Shown here: in pieces, positions 9,291 to 17,643 of the stretch | How the letters are laid out: each line of letters starts with the position of its first letter | Numbering within the stretch: the first letter of the stretch is position 1 | Assembly (NCBI GenBank): GCA_034411135.1 | Contig: DAOUMN010000044.1 | Location: forward strand, 1 to 53,095 | DNA length: 53,095 nt | Reading direction: 5' to 3' | From: Bellilinea sp034411135 | Lineage (GTDB): Bacteria; Chloroflexota; Anaerolineae; Anaerolineales; Anaerolineaceae | The notes under the pieces: generated by a model | Databases searched by the model: none | What the model was told of the DNA's origin: nothing | What the model saw: only the letters and a program-made list of their open reading frames with translations | Made by a program: the position numbers and the translations under genes

Positions 9291-9549
9291 ACACCTGGAT
9301 TGCGGATCTTTACTCACTTCCCTGTCAGATTTCGTGGATGGAGAGTTGAATCCAGAAATCTGCCAGCGCATTGAGGAACATCTCAACGAATGCGAGAATT
9401 GCCGCATCGTCATCAATACATTGCGTAAAACTATTGACCTTTACCATCACAGCGAAGATGCTTCCACCCTACCCAGTGAGGTGCGTCAGCGTCTTTTCCT
9501 GCGCCTGCACCTGGAAGAATTTTTAAACCCACCTGGTGGAGAAATGTAA
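9283..9549 (+). CDS. Anti-sigma factor with zinc-finger (ZAS / zf-HC2) domain
   Basis: 88 residues. The segment EEHLNECENCRIV carries the His-x3-Cys-x2-Cys zinc-binding pattern of ZAS anti-sigma factors, preceded by the usual FVDGEL helix that packs on the sigma factor. There is no membrane helix, so like RsrA-type proteins it should be soluble, and thiol or zinc release could be the switch. It overlaps the sigma gene by 8 bp. In redox-responsive ZAS proteins disulfide formation frees the sigma factor; the neighbouring oxidoreductase and OsmC genes fit this, but the signal is not proved. Confidence 0.88.
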   Translation: MAEHLDCGSLLTSLSDFVDGELNPEICQRIEEHLNECENCRIVINTLRKTIDLYHHSEDASTLPSEVRQRLFLRLHLEEFLNPPGGEM

Positions 9550-9601
9550 CTTTCTTGCCTTGCAAGCATCTAATTGATCAATCAGAGGGAGTCGCCTAAC
9601 C

Positions 9602-9823
9602 ATGGGTGAGGATGCAAACTCAGCACAGGACACACAAACTGCCCAGCCCATTCGGCATGATTTCATCCTGCATGTGAATATCCTTCAACTCAATGCGCTC
9701 CAATACCCACCAACTGTAGGAAAACCCTGTCCGGCTTGCGGAATGGCGCTTCTTGACTACGATGGATTATTAAATCTGGTTTGTCCATTGTGCGGTTTTG
9801 GCGAAAGCGGCTGCTTCACCTGA
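9602..9823 (+). CDS. Small zinc-ribbon protein
   Basis: 73 residues with CPACG near residue 43 and CPLCG near 60, a four-cysteine zinc ribbon; the first 35 residues are polar and without motif. No signal peptide. GAGGGAG lies about 10 bases upstream of ATG 9602. It sits between the anti-sigma gene and the two-domain oxidoreductase gene on the same strand. I do not recognise a named family; a nucleic-acid binding or regulatory role is only a possibility. Confidence 0.7.
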   Translation: MGEDANSAQDTQTAQPIRHDFILHVNILQLNALQYPPTVGKPCPACGMALLDYDGLLNLVCPLCGFGESGCFT

Positions 9824-9878
9824 TAAAATTAAATCACCCATCCGGTGCGGATGGCGGCGAATGATGAGGAGGATACCC

Positions 9879-10544
9879 ATGGCACCCATGCTCGATGAAG
9901 ACACGCGCAAACAGGTCAGCGAGGTATTGACCACAATGGTCAATCCAGTTGAGATCATTTTTTTCGGCAGCCAGAGCAAATCGTGTGAATACTGCAACGA
10001 CACGCTTGAACTGCTCAAAGAAGTGGCATCCCTTTCGGAAAAACTCTCCCTGCAAAGTTACGATCTGGAAAATGACGCCATCCTGGCAAAAAAATATAAT
10101 GTTGATAAAACCCCGGGGTTTGTGCTGTTGAGTAATTTTGGCGAGGATCTGGATGACTTCGGCATCCGCTATGCTGGAATTCCCGCCGGGCACGAATTCA
10201 CATCCCTGATCAATGATATTTTGATCGTTTCCAAGCGTGATTCAGGCTTAGCCGTCGAAACCCGTGAAGCGCTTGGCAAGCTGGATAAAAAAGTCCTGTT
10301 GCAGGTTTTTGTCACTCCCTCCTGCCCTTACTGTCCGCGTGCGGTCGTTCTGGCGCATCAAATGGCGTTGGAAAGCCCATGGATTGAAGCAGAAATGATC
10401 GAGGCAATGGAATTCAGCCAGTTGGCTGATCAACATAAGGTCTCTGGTGTGCCGCACACAATCATCAACCAGGGTAAAGGCGAGGTGGTCGGCGCTGTGC
10501 CAGAAAGCCACCTGTTGCAAAAAATTCTCGAAACCGTAGCCTGA
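9879..10544 (+). CDS. Two-domain thioredoxin-fold protein disulfide oxidoreductase
   Basis: 221 residues made of two tandem thioredoxin folds: the first with CEYC (SKSCEYCNDT, about residue 30), the second with CPYC (TPSCPYCPRA, about residue 145). Each has the cis-proline loop (KTPGFV, SGVPHT). This matches the PDO/glutaredoxin-like family first described from thermophilic archaea and bacteria, which reduce or isomerise cytosolic disulfides with a thioredoxin reductase. No signal peptide. ATG 9879 has a strong GAGGAGG at the right distance; the open frame from 9798 has none. The OsmC-like gene follows after 12 bp. Probably part of the redox group with the sigma/anti-sigma pair. Confidence 0.9.
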   Translation: MAPMLDEDTRKQVSEVLTTMVNPVEIIFFGSQSKSCEYCNDTLELLKEVASLSEKLSLQSYDLENDAILAKKYNVDKTPGFVLLSNFGEDLDDFGIRYAGIPAGHEFTSLINDILIVSKRDSGLAVETREALGKLDKKVLLQVFVTPSCPYCPRAVVLAHQMALESPWIEAEMIEAMEFSQLADQHKVSGVPHTIINQGKGEVVGAVPESHLLQKILETVA

Positions 10545-10556
10545 GGAGTTCGATAC

Positions 10557-10973
10557 ATGGAAGCAAAAGCTGTATGGAAAGGTGATCTAACCTTTGTCGG
10601 CAGCGCCGATTCAGGGTTCTCACTGGTCATGGATACGCTGCGTGACGTCGGCGGCAACGAATCCGGTTTTCGGCCGGTCGAATTGATTGCCCTGGGCACC
10701 GCTGGCTGCACCGGCATGGATGTAATTTCAATCCTCAGGAAAAAGCGCCAGGAAGTGACTTCTTTCGAAGTGCTGGTGCATGCCACACGCGCCAGCGAAC
10801 ACCCCAAAAAGATCACCCACATGACGATCGAATATATTATTACTGGCAAAAACATCGACCCAGCCGCGGTCGAGCGGGCTGTGCAGTTATCGGAAGAAAA
10901 GTACTGCTCCTCGATTGCCACCATCCGCGGCGTTGTCGAGATTGATAATAAAATCGTGATTCAAGAAGCCTGA
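10557..10973 (+). CDS. OsmC/Ohr-family peroxide-related protein
   Basis: 138 residues of the OsmC fold. The two redox cysteines are in place: TAGCTGMDV (about residue 51) and EEKYCSSI (about 117). OsmC and Ohr proteins reduce organic hydroperoxides with these cysteines; the subgroup seen here (short, with PVELIALGTAGC) is often annotated only as an OsmC family protein, so the substrate is open. It starts 12 bp after the disulfide oxidoreductase gene with a GGAG site and is followed by an intrinsic terminator, so it closes the operon. Confidence 0.9.
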   Translation: MEAKAVWKGDLTFVGSADSGFSLVMDTLRDVGGNESGFRPVELIALGTAGCTGMDVISILRKKRQEVTSFEVLVHATRASEHPKKITHMTIEYIITGKNIDPAAVERAVQLSEEKYCSSIATIRGVVEIDNKIVIQEA

Positions 10974-10996
10974 TTACACAAAAACAGGTAACATGG

Positions 10997-11031
10997 ACAG
11001 GTACTCACCAACAGTGTGAGCCTGTTTTTTT
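10997..11031 (+). terminator. Intrinsic terminator after the redox operon
   Basis: ACAGG-TA-CTCAC pairs with GTGAG-CCTGT around a short loop, followed by a run of seven T residues. It lies 24 bp after the OsmC-like gene. Confidence 0.85.
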
Positions 11032-11039
11032 AGATTGTT

Positions 11040-12533
11040 TTACGGATTTGAACGAACCTGGCTGTTGATATCCGAGCATTCGCAAGCCTGGATGGTGCGC
11101 CCCTGACGCACCAGGCTGCCCAGGTAAGGGCGCTCGCCATTGACCGCCGTCCACCCCTCCAGGTTGAACGCCAGCGCGCCCGCCGCGGGGATCCATTCGC
11201 CGTTGTATTTTCGGGCAATATGGACATGTGTACCGGTCGCCTTGCCACCTTCACAAGAGGGCATCCCAATCGGGTCGCCAGAGCTGAAGCGTTTGCCCAC
11301 TGGGGGTAGCGAGTCATTTGCCAGATGCAAATACACCACTGCCCAGCCCGTGCGCTCATCACCGTCTCCGTCCAGGTCAAGCACCACCAGCGCATCTCCC
11401 CGGCGCGCAATGACCCCACCCGCCACAGCAACCGCAGGATCGTCACTTGGGTGGCAGCCGCCGATCACATTTGGCGGGGCAAAATCCAGTGCAGCCAATG
11501 GCTCCCCCTCACCCCAGCCGGTATGCGGTCCACCGGTATACGCCCAGGTTTTGCCGGGAGAAAACGGCAAACGCATCTCTGGTTGGATTAGGCTGCCGGG
11601 TATATGTGACTCGACATTCTGCCAGGGATCGCCAAATAAAGTGGCGTACGTTTGATAAAATCCCTCCCCGCTGACAGCATAATCATACGCTTCTTTGGGA
11701 AGCACCTGGGCAAAATAGTAATGCAGGGCAACACTGGCAGCGTTTTGCCACGGATCGGGATTCTCGATCAAGCCTTCGCGCAGGTAAATCGTCACCAGGC
11801 TGCCGGTACGCCAGCCGTAATAACCATTGTTGAGCGTATTAGCCGCCCATAACAACTGACGAGCAATCCCCCTGGCAAATTGATTTCGGTAGCCTAATGG
11901 GTACAGGTCAATATCCACCGCGGGCTGTTCCTGGCTTAATCCACCCGTCTGGTATTCCAGAATCGCCAGCAGCAGGCGCGGGCTAATGCTGTACTCGGTG
12001 GCAATATAATCGATGATCTCCCCCCCGCGCCTTTCGCGATTGCCGATGAAGAACGAATAATTCTTGAACCAGCCAGGCTGCTCGTTGACATAAACCGATG
12101 CCCGAAAGTTTCGCTGGGCAGGTCCGTTGACGAATAGTGCATCCGGCACAATCTGGTACGGACTGCCCCACAATGCACGGTAATAGATTGGCATTTTCAT
12201 GGGCATGCCGGGTGGCATGGTGGTCGCATCGGCAGGAATAAAGGAATTGGCAGCCAGGATTTCACGAATGGTGGTATTAAAACGCGCCGCCAGCGCGGGC
12301 AGCGTATCGCCGGTTTGCGCTGTGTAATCCACCAGTGTACCCGGTGCATAAGGCTCACGGGTTGGCAGCGGGGTGGGCAATGCTTCTGCTGGTGTTGCCG
12401 GGATGGATGCCGATTCATCGACTGCCAAAGACAGATCCATGCCAACCACAGCCGGAGCGCAGGCACTCAACAGACAGAGGAATGTCAGCAAAACAGCCCA
12501 CACCTTGCGGCGAGGTGATTTAGTTGTCCGCAT
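11040..12533 (-). CDS. LysM-M23 peptidase-like lipoprotein (paralogue 3 of 3)
   Basis: About 497 residues. A basic N-terminus and hydrophobic core end in the lipobox LLSAC, so it should be lipid-anchored outside the membrane. A Pro/Thr-rich linker is followed by a LysM domain (about 70-130: YTAQTGDTLPALAARFNTT), an alpha-helical middle domain (ISPRLLLAILEYQTGG) and a C-terminal M23-like domain with GGPH, an AALDFAPP Asp and the GTHVHIA metal-binding HxH. Inserted in the M23 domain is DLDGDGDERTGW, resembling a calcium loop. ATG 12533 places the signal peptide correctly and overlaps the preceding gene by 14 bp; 12560 and 12596 are longer options. Likely role: cell-wall or surface-glycan binding and cleavage; activity unproven. 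Confidence 0.85.
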   Translation of the reverse strand: MRTTKSPRRKVWAVLLTFLCLLSACAPAVVGMDLSLAVDESASIPATPAEALPTPLPTREPYAPGTLVDYTAQTGDTLPALAARFNTTIREILAANSFIPADATTMPPGMPMKMPIYYRALWGSPYQIVPDALFVNGPAQRNFRASVYVNEQPGWFKNYSFFIGNRERRGGEIIDYIATEYSISPRLLLAILEYQTGGLSQEQPAVDIDLYPLGYRNQFARGIARQLLWAANTLNNGYYGWRTGSLVTIYLREGLIENPDPWQNAASVALHYYFAQVLPKEAYDYAVSGEGFYQTYATLFGDPWQNVESHIPGSLIQPEMRLPFSPGKTWAYTGGPHTGWGEGEPLAALDFAPPNVIGGCHPSDDPAVAVAGGVIARRGDALVVLDLDGDGDERTGWAVVYLHLANDSLPPVGKRFSSGDPIGMPSCEGGKATGTHVHIARKYNGEWIPAAGALAFNLEGWTAVNGERPYLGSLVRQGRTIQACECSDINSQVRSNP

Positions 12534-14172
12534 TGCCTGATCGAGCGATGCGGGTTTCATACGACCCGCACGTGCAGGCGTTGATAACTTTGTCATCTTT
12601 TACAAGACTGCCTTCATAAGGATTCCGACCTGCCACAGCCCGCCAGCCGTCCAGTACGAACGGCAGCGCACCATCGGCAAGCACCCATTCCCCATTATAC
12701 TTGCGCGCAATGTGTACATGGGTGCCGGTCGAAGTGCCCCCCTCGCAAGAGGGGTGCCCTAGCACATCACCTTGCTGAACCCAGGTACCTACCTTTGCCC
12801 GGTTCAGGCTGGCAACGTGCAAATAGAAAATTACCCAGCCGGTTTGTTCGTAACCATCGCCATCCAGATCAAGAACAACCACACCGGTATCAGTACGCAC
12901 GACTAACCCATCAGCAACCGCAGTGACCCAGTCCTCGGAGATATCGCAGCCGGTCACCAACGACGTGGGCGCAAAGTCCAGTGCTGCCCGCGCGCCGTCA
13001 GGCCCCCAGGCAGAATGCGGACCTCCCGTATACGCCCAAACCCGACCCAACCGGAAGGGCAGAATCAACTCCGGCTGGGTCAGGTTGACCGGCAGCAATG
13101 GCTCGACGGTTTGTGCTCGCAACCATGGGTCGCCGTACATTCTTTCAAACAATTTTGTGAAACTTTCCTCACCGCCGAGCACGCCATTCCACAATACAGG
13201 TGAATACAGCCGCGAAAACAGATACTGTATAGCGGCGGATCCGGCGTTCAATCCGGGCGCCATGCGCAGCCGCGACCGGTCAGAGAACTCAATCTCGGTC
13301 AAGATTCCATTTCGCCAGCCGTAATAACCGATTGAAATTTGCTGAACCGCCCAGCTAAGTTGCTTGTAGAGCCCTTTGCGGTCGACGTTGACAACGCCCA
13401 TCGGGTAATCGGTCTGTGCCAGGTTGCGCGGTTGACCATAAACCCAGTTTGACTGGTATTCAACCAGCGCCAGCAGCAGCCGCGGGTTGATCGAGTTTTC
13501 GATCGCCACTTTTTGAATTACCTGCGCGCCGGTTTTCCAGCCGTCCGCCAGATATTCGCGATAGGTACTTATGTAGCCGCCCGCCTGACGGGCATAGGCA
13601 TCAATATCGAAATCCAACGCCGAAGGCGAAAAGACGATCTCACTGTCCGGTAGGAGTAAATCACCCGGTCCGGTTTCGTCCAATCGGTTGGGGATGATTA
13701 ACAATTTCCCGGCATTGATCAGCCCAGTTGGCGGGACAGGTTCCGGCGAGGTAATTTCCTCAACCGCAACGCCAAAACGTACCGCCACGGCAGGTAACGT
13801 ATCACCAGCCTGGGTATAGTAAAGCACCGGCGGCAGCGGCGTGCTGCGAGTCGGCAGCGGTGTAAACACCAGTGGCTCAGGGGTATTTACGGATGGTACC
13901 GGCGTACCGGGATTGAGCACAATACCCTGGGTTGGCAGGGTTGTAGTTCCCTGTTCGGGATTGGGGGTAGGTAAATCCTGGTTTTCACCACCACCCGCCC
14001 CTCCCACAGGAAATAGCGCCGTGGCGGTCAGATCATAGTTGGAAACATATCCCTGCGAACAGGCAAGGATGGAAAAAATCCACGCTGTCAGTGCGACACT
14101 GATCGAGAAACGCCTAGCGGGAAATTTGATTTTCCGGAACAAGGCGATCCCAGGCTTCAATAATAACTCCAT
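12520..14172 (-). CDS. LysM-M23 peptidase-like lipoprotein (paralogue 2 of 3)
   Basis: 550 residues, same architecture as its two neighbours: signal peptide with lipobox SILAC, a long Gly/Pro/Thr-rich linker, LysM (about 120-165: YYTQAGDTLPAVAVRFGVA), a helical middle domain (INPRLLLALVEYQSNWV) and the M23-like domain (GGPHSAWG, AALDFAP, DLDGDGYEQTGW, GTHVHIARK). It overlaps the upstream paralogue by 59 bp and the downstream one by 14 bp, so the three are one translationally coupled unit from duplication. ATG 14172 has a weak AGAG site. The middle helical segment is as conserved as the catalytic part, suggesting a shared specific function. Confidence 0.87.
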   Translation of the reverse strand: MELLLKPGIALFRKIKFPARRFSISVALTAWIFSILACSQGYVSNYDLTATALFPVGGAGGGENQDLPTPNPEQGTTTLPTQGIVLNPGTPVPSVNTPEPLVFTPLPTRSTPLPPVLYYTQAGDTLPAVAVRFGVAVEEITSPEPVPPTGLINAGKLLIIPNRLDETGPGDLLLPDSEIVFSPSALDFDIDAYARQAGGYISTYREYLADGWKTGAQVIQKVAIENSINPRLLLALVEYQSNWVYGQPRNLAQTDYPMGVVNVDRKGLYKQLSWAVQQISIGYYGWRNGILTEIEFSDRSRLRMAPGLNAGSAAIQYLFSRLYSPVLWNGVLGGEESFTKLFERMYGDPWLRAQTVEPLLPVNLTQPELILPFRLGRVWAYTGGPHSAWGPDGARAALDFAPTSLVTGCDISEDWVTAVADGLVVRTDTGVVVLDLDGDGYEQTGWVIFYLHVASLNRAKVGTWVQQGDVLGHPSCEGGTSTGTHVHIARKYNGEWVLADGALPFVLDGWRAVAGRNPYEGSLVKDDKVINACTCGSYETRIARSGNADN

Positions 14173-15658
14173 CTCTAATTAGCTTCCCATTATACTCTAC
14201 ACCATCCCCGCTGGAAATCCAACCGTCCAGCACAAAGGGAATATCTCCATCCGCGGGAATCCATTCGCCGTTAAACTTTCGCGCCAGATGAACGTGAGTA
14301 CCGTTGGAATGTCCACCTTCGCAGGAAGGGTGCCCGATGCGATCACCGGCTTTGACGTGTATGCCGAGTATTGCCCGGTCAGCCGTTGCGAGGTGAAGAT
14401 ACAATACGTTCCAGCCGGTCTGTTCGTAACCGTCACCATCCATGTCAACCACCACCACGCCCGGCTCGGAACGTACCACCACGCCATCCGAAACAGCTAC
14501 CACCCACTCATCACTGACCACGCAGCCCCACCCACCGTTTGGTGGAGCAAAATCCAGCGCCGCCCAGGCAGAGCCATCCCCCCAGCCGCCATGTGGTCCA
14601 CCCGTGTACGACCAAACCTTGCCATCTTCGAATGGCAGCTGCATTGCCGGTTGGCGCAGGTCGGGCGGCAGCAAGGGCTCTATCGCATAATCGAACGGAT
14701 ACCCGAAGAAACGGTTGAACACCGCAAAAACTCCATCCGCTCCCACTGCTCGCTCCCAATCCGAACGGGGATACAGCCAGCCCATTAGTTGTTGAACACC
14801 CGCACTGCCGGCATTCAAGGTTGCATCCGCCGGGGTCAACCCACCGTCCGCCATCTGCCAATGCGAAACCCCATTAACCTTCCACAGATAATAGCCCCGA
14901 TTGAGCTGGTTAGCTGCCCAGGAGAGTTGGCGGTACAACCCGCGCCGGTTGGGATCAAAAAAGCGCAGCGGATAATCCAGGGTGATTCCATCCGGTTGAG
15001 ACCGGCTGACCCAAGCCGACTGGTATTCCAATACAGCCAGCAATAAACGCGGGTTGACCGAGTACTCACGCGCCACCCGCAGCACCACCTCGGCGCCGGT
15101 GTAGGGCTGATCGTCCAGCGTTTCGCGGTAAGCAAACAGGTAGCCGCCTTGCTGGCGTACAAAGGCAAAAATATCGAAAGGCAGCGCCGCTGGGCTGTAA
15201 ACCAGCTCTGAATCGGGAATAATTTTGAAAGAGGGACCAGGAGGTTGAGGGGAAGGCGCGGGAATGATCACTTTCATGCCCGCCGGCACCAGATTTGGAT
15301 TGGCAATCTGGTTGGCTTCAACCAGCAGTTCAATGCCGACATTGAACAAGTTGGCAACTTTACCAAGCGTGTCGCCGGGCTGAAGAATGTATTCTTCCTG
15401 TTCAGAACGCAGGGTCGGCAGAGGACGCGGTGGGTCTGGGGTGGGTGTATGAATCGGTGCGCCGGGTATGCGGGTTGGCGGAAGAGAAAATGGCAGCCCA
15501 TGGGTCGGCGCGGCAATCGTACCTGTGTCGGATTGTGCCTGACCGCCCCCAGCGGGTCTCCAGACATCCGATTGCGGGGCTGGTTGAACACAGCGTAGCA
15601 GAAGAATGCTGACAACCCCCACAATGATTTTCCACGCTCGCGCATGTCTGGTGGTCAT
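14114..15658 (-). CDS. LysM-M23 peptidase-like exported protein (paralogue 1 of 3)
   Basis: 514 residues. The N-terminus is a signal peptide, but the potential lipobox is LLLRC, with Arg in place of the usual small residue before Cys, so lipidation is doubtful. Then Pro/Thr linker, LysM (about 90-135: YILQPGDTLGKVANLFNVG), helical middle domain (VNPRLLLAVLEYQSAWV) and M23-like domain (GGPHGGWG, AALDFAPP, DMDGDGYEQTGW, GTHVHLARK). The start has a GTAAGGG site and lies 8 bp after the HIT gene stop, so the HIT gene heads this four-gene unit. Function is inferred as peptidoglycan or other glycopeptide remodelling at the cell surface. Confidence 0.86.
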   Translation of the reverse strand: MTTRHARAWKIIVGVVSILLLRCVQPAPQSDVWRPAGGGQAQSDTGTIAAPTHGLPFSLPPTRIPGAPIHTPTPDPPRPLPTLRSEQEEYILQPGDTLGKVANLFNVGIELLVEANQIANPNLVPAGMKVIIPAPSPQPPGPSFKIIPDSELVYSPAALPFDIFAFVRQQGGYLFAYRETLDDQPYTGAEVVLRVAREYSVNPRLLLAVLEYQSAWVSRSQPDGITLDYPLRFFDPNRRGLYRQLSWAANQLNRGYYLWKVNGVSHWQMADGGLTPADATLNAGSAGVQQLMGWLYPRSDWERAVGADGVFAVFNRFFGYPFDYAIEPLLPPDLRQPAMQLPFEDGKVWSYTGGPHGGWGDGSAWAALDFAPPNGGWGCVVSDEWVVAVSDGVVVRSEPGVVVVDMDGDGYEQTGWNVLYLHLATADRAILGIHVKAGDRIGHPSCEGGHSNGTHVHLARKFNGEWIPADGDIPFVLDGWISSGDGVEYNGKLIRDGVIIEAWDRLVPENQISR

Positions 15659-15666
15659 AAGTACCC

Positions 15667-16011
15667 TTACTGAAAATGAAATGGCATCCTTCGCCCGCCG
15701 ATCAGATGGACGTGCAGGTGAAAGATGGATTGTCCGGCATCCGCGCCGGTATTGATCACCAACCGGTAGCCAGTCTGCACCAAGCCATGCTCAATCGCCA
15801 GATTACGGGCAACCCGCACCATATGACCCAGCAAGGATTCGTGTACTGCATCTACTTCATCCAGCCCGCCAATGTGCTCATTGGGAACAATCAAGATATG
15901 TACCGGGGTGATCGGATGAATATCATCAAATGCAGTCACCTCCCCATCGGCATACCGGACATGGGCGGGGGCTTCACCGGCGATGATTTGGCAAAAAATA
16001 CAATCATACAT
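15667..16011 (-). CDS. HIT-family nucleotide hydrolase/transferase
   Basis: 114 residues, typical of HINT-type proteins. It begins DCIFCQIIAGEAPAH, the usual zinc-binding N-terminus, and ends with the histidine triad HLHVHLIGGRRM, whose middle His is the nucleophile. Such enzymes hydrolyse AMP-lysine-like phosphoramidates or dinucleotides. It is the first gene of the minus-strand unit that continues into the three M23-like genes 8 bp later. Confidence 0.94.
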   Translation of the reverse strand: MYDCIFCQIIAGEAPAHVRYADGEVTAFDDIHPITPVHILIVPNEHIGGLDEVDAVHESLLGHMVRVARNLAIEHGLVQTGYRLVINTGADAGQSIFHLHVHLIGGRRMPFHFQ

Positions 16012-16150
16012 CAGGCTTAACCAATTCTCTGCTAACTAATTTTACCTGTCTTTACGTGGAAGGTGATTCAAACGCCATCACAAACCTGTCACATGACAGC
16101 ACAGCCAACGGGTTGCAAGAATTTGACCAGGTCAAAATACAGACAACAGA

Positions 16151-16188
16151 AAAACCCGTCTCAAATTCTACGCAAATCTGAAACGGGT
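16151..16188 (-). terminator. Intrinsic terminator after the inositol-phosphate synthase gene
   Basis: On the minus strand ACCCGT...ACGGGT form the base of a hairpin extended by partial pairing inside, followed by TTTTTC. It lies 34 bp beyond the synthase stop. Confidence 0.75.
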
Positions 16189-16221
16189 CATTAAGCACTT
16201 GCACATTAATTGTTACAGGTA

Positions 16222-17307
16222 TTACTCTGTTTCACCGCGGATAAACGCTTCGGTCATTTCCAGGGCGACCGAATCGCGGAATTGTTTGGGAGGTGTTTTC
16301 ATGAAATACGAGGACGGTGCATACAAAGGTCCGCTGATCCCGCGGTCTAATGCCAGCTTGACACAGCGGATTGCGTCGATTACAACACCAGCCGAATTGG
16401 GTGAATCCCAAACCTCTAATTTCGCTTCCAGGTTTAGTGGTACTTCTCCAAAAGTTGTCCCTTCCATACGCACATAGCACCATTTGCGGTCGCTCAACCA
16501 TGGCACATAATCGCTCGGACCAACGTGTATGTTATCTTCGGGGAGAGTGTACGGCAGCATCGAGGTAACCGCGCCAGTTTTGGATATCTTTTTGGATTCC
16601 AGCCGTTCGCGTTCGAGCATGTTAAGAAAATCGGTATTTCCGCCAAAGTTCAACTGGTAAGTGCGGTCAAGGCGCACGCCGCGGTCGACAAACAGGCTGG
16701 TTAACACGCGGTGGAGGATTGTCGCACCTACCTGGCTCTTAATATCATCCCCGATGATCGGCAGCCCGCGCTGGCGAAATCGCTCCGCCCAATAATCCGA
16801 ACTGGCGATGAAGACTGGAATGGCATTGATAAAGCCGCAACCAGCTTCCAGCACCTGTTCGACATACCACTTGGTTGCCATTTCCGACCCGACAGGCAGG
16901 TAACTGACCACCACATCCGTTTTGGTTTCCTTCAAAATACCGACAATATCAGCGGTCGGACCCGGTGCTTTTTTAACCACCTGGCTGAGATACTTGCCCA
17001 GCCCATCGTGGGTCATCCCGCGCTGAACTGGAATGTCCAGCCGCGGGACTTCGGTGAATTTGTAGGTGTTATTCGGATAAGCAAAGATAGCTTCCGACAG
17101 ATCTTTGCCAACCTTGGTTTCAACCACATCGAATGCGGCACTGAATTCGATATCGCGGATATGATAACCGCCAAGGTTGACGTGCATCAAGCCCGGCACG
17201 CGGTCACTTTCTGCCGCATTGCGATAGTAATGCACCCCCTGCACCAGCGAGGATGCGCAATTACCCACCCCAATAATTGCTACACGCACTTTTTTATCTT
17301 TTGCCAT
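16222..17307 (-). CDS. ino1: Inositol-3-phosphate synthase (actinobacterial/archaeal type)
   Basis: 361 residues, the length of the short prokaryotic Ino1 class. It forms 1D-myo-inositol 3-phosphate from glucose 6-phosphate with bound NAD. The Rossmann motif GVGNCASSLVQGV is at the N-terminus; GDDIKSQVGATILHR, the conserved core of this family, and QLNFGGNTDFLNM follow. ATG 17307 is used; GTG 17319 is 3 bases from AGGAG and also possible. Inositol phosphate feeds inositol phospholipids or compatible solutes; no neighbour decides which. Confidence 0.95.
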   Translation of the reverse strand: MAKDKKVRVAIIGVGNCASSLVQGVHYYRNAAESDRVPGLMHVNLGGYHIRDIEFSAAFDVVETKVGKDLSEAIFAYPNNTYKFTEVPRLDIPVQRGMTHDGLGKYLSQVVKKAPGPTADIVGILKETKTDVVVSYLPVGSEMATKWYVEQVLEAGCGFINAIPVFIASSDYWAERFRQRGLPIIGDDIKSQVGATILHRVLTSLFVDRGVRLDRTYQLNFGGNTDFLNMLERERLESKKISKTGAVTSMLPYTLPEDNIHVGPSDYVPWLSDRKWCYVRMEGTTFGEVPLNLEAKLEVWDSPNSAGVVIDAIRCVKLALDRGISGPLYAPSSYFMKTPPKQFRDSVALEMTEAFIRGETE

Positions 17308-17581
17308 GTTTCTTTTCACAACTCCTTTGGAGGTTTAAGTATTATACAACCGTGCAGGCAGGCAGACCTTTAGAAGATCAATGCCCATCGAGTGCGAATC
17401 TCAATTCGACTTTTCTGGCTTCGAGTGTTGGGTTACAGGATAATACCACCCCGCCAATTATACATACATTTTAGTGTTTTATTTGGAATTCGTCGATACC
17501 ATTGGTGGGGTTGGGGAGGAATAAGAGACCGAAATTATCTATTTTGTTTATAAATCTAACACAATTTCTTGGATTCACCGA

Positions 17582-17643
17582 TATAATAATGATTACAGAT
17601 TAACTTTGCGCGGCACGAATGCTCCACAGGTACGCGGAGCATT
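17582..17643 (+). promoter_or_regulatory. Leader of the GGDEF gene: -10 box and start-adjacent hairpin
   Basis: In the 336-bp gap between ino1 and the GGDEF gene, TATAAT stands at 17582-17587 with no good -35. The leader then holds an 8-bp perfect inverted repeat, AATGCTCC (17618-17625) and GGAGCATT (17636-17643), around a 10-base loop. The second arm contains the GGAG ribosome binding site and ends at the base before the TTG start, so folding would hide it. The rest of the gap is AT-rich with nothing else recognised. Confidence 0.5.

Noticed and set aside
9602..10973. Selenocysteine (in-frame UGA) in the redox genes near selA
   Set aside because: The oxidoreductase and OsmC-like genes carry ordinary Cys codons at their active sites and end at normal stops.
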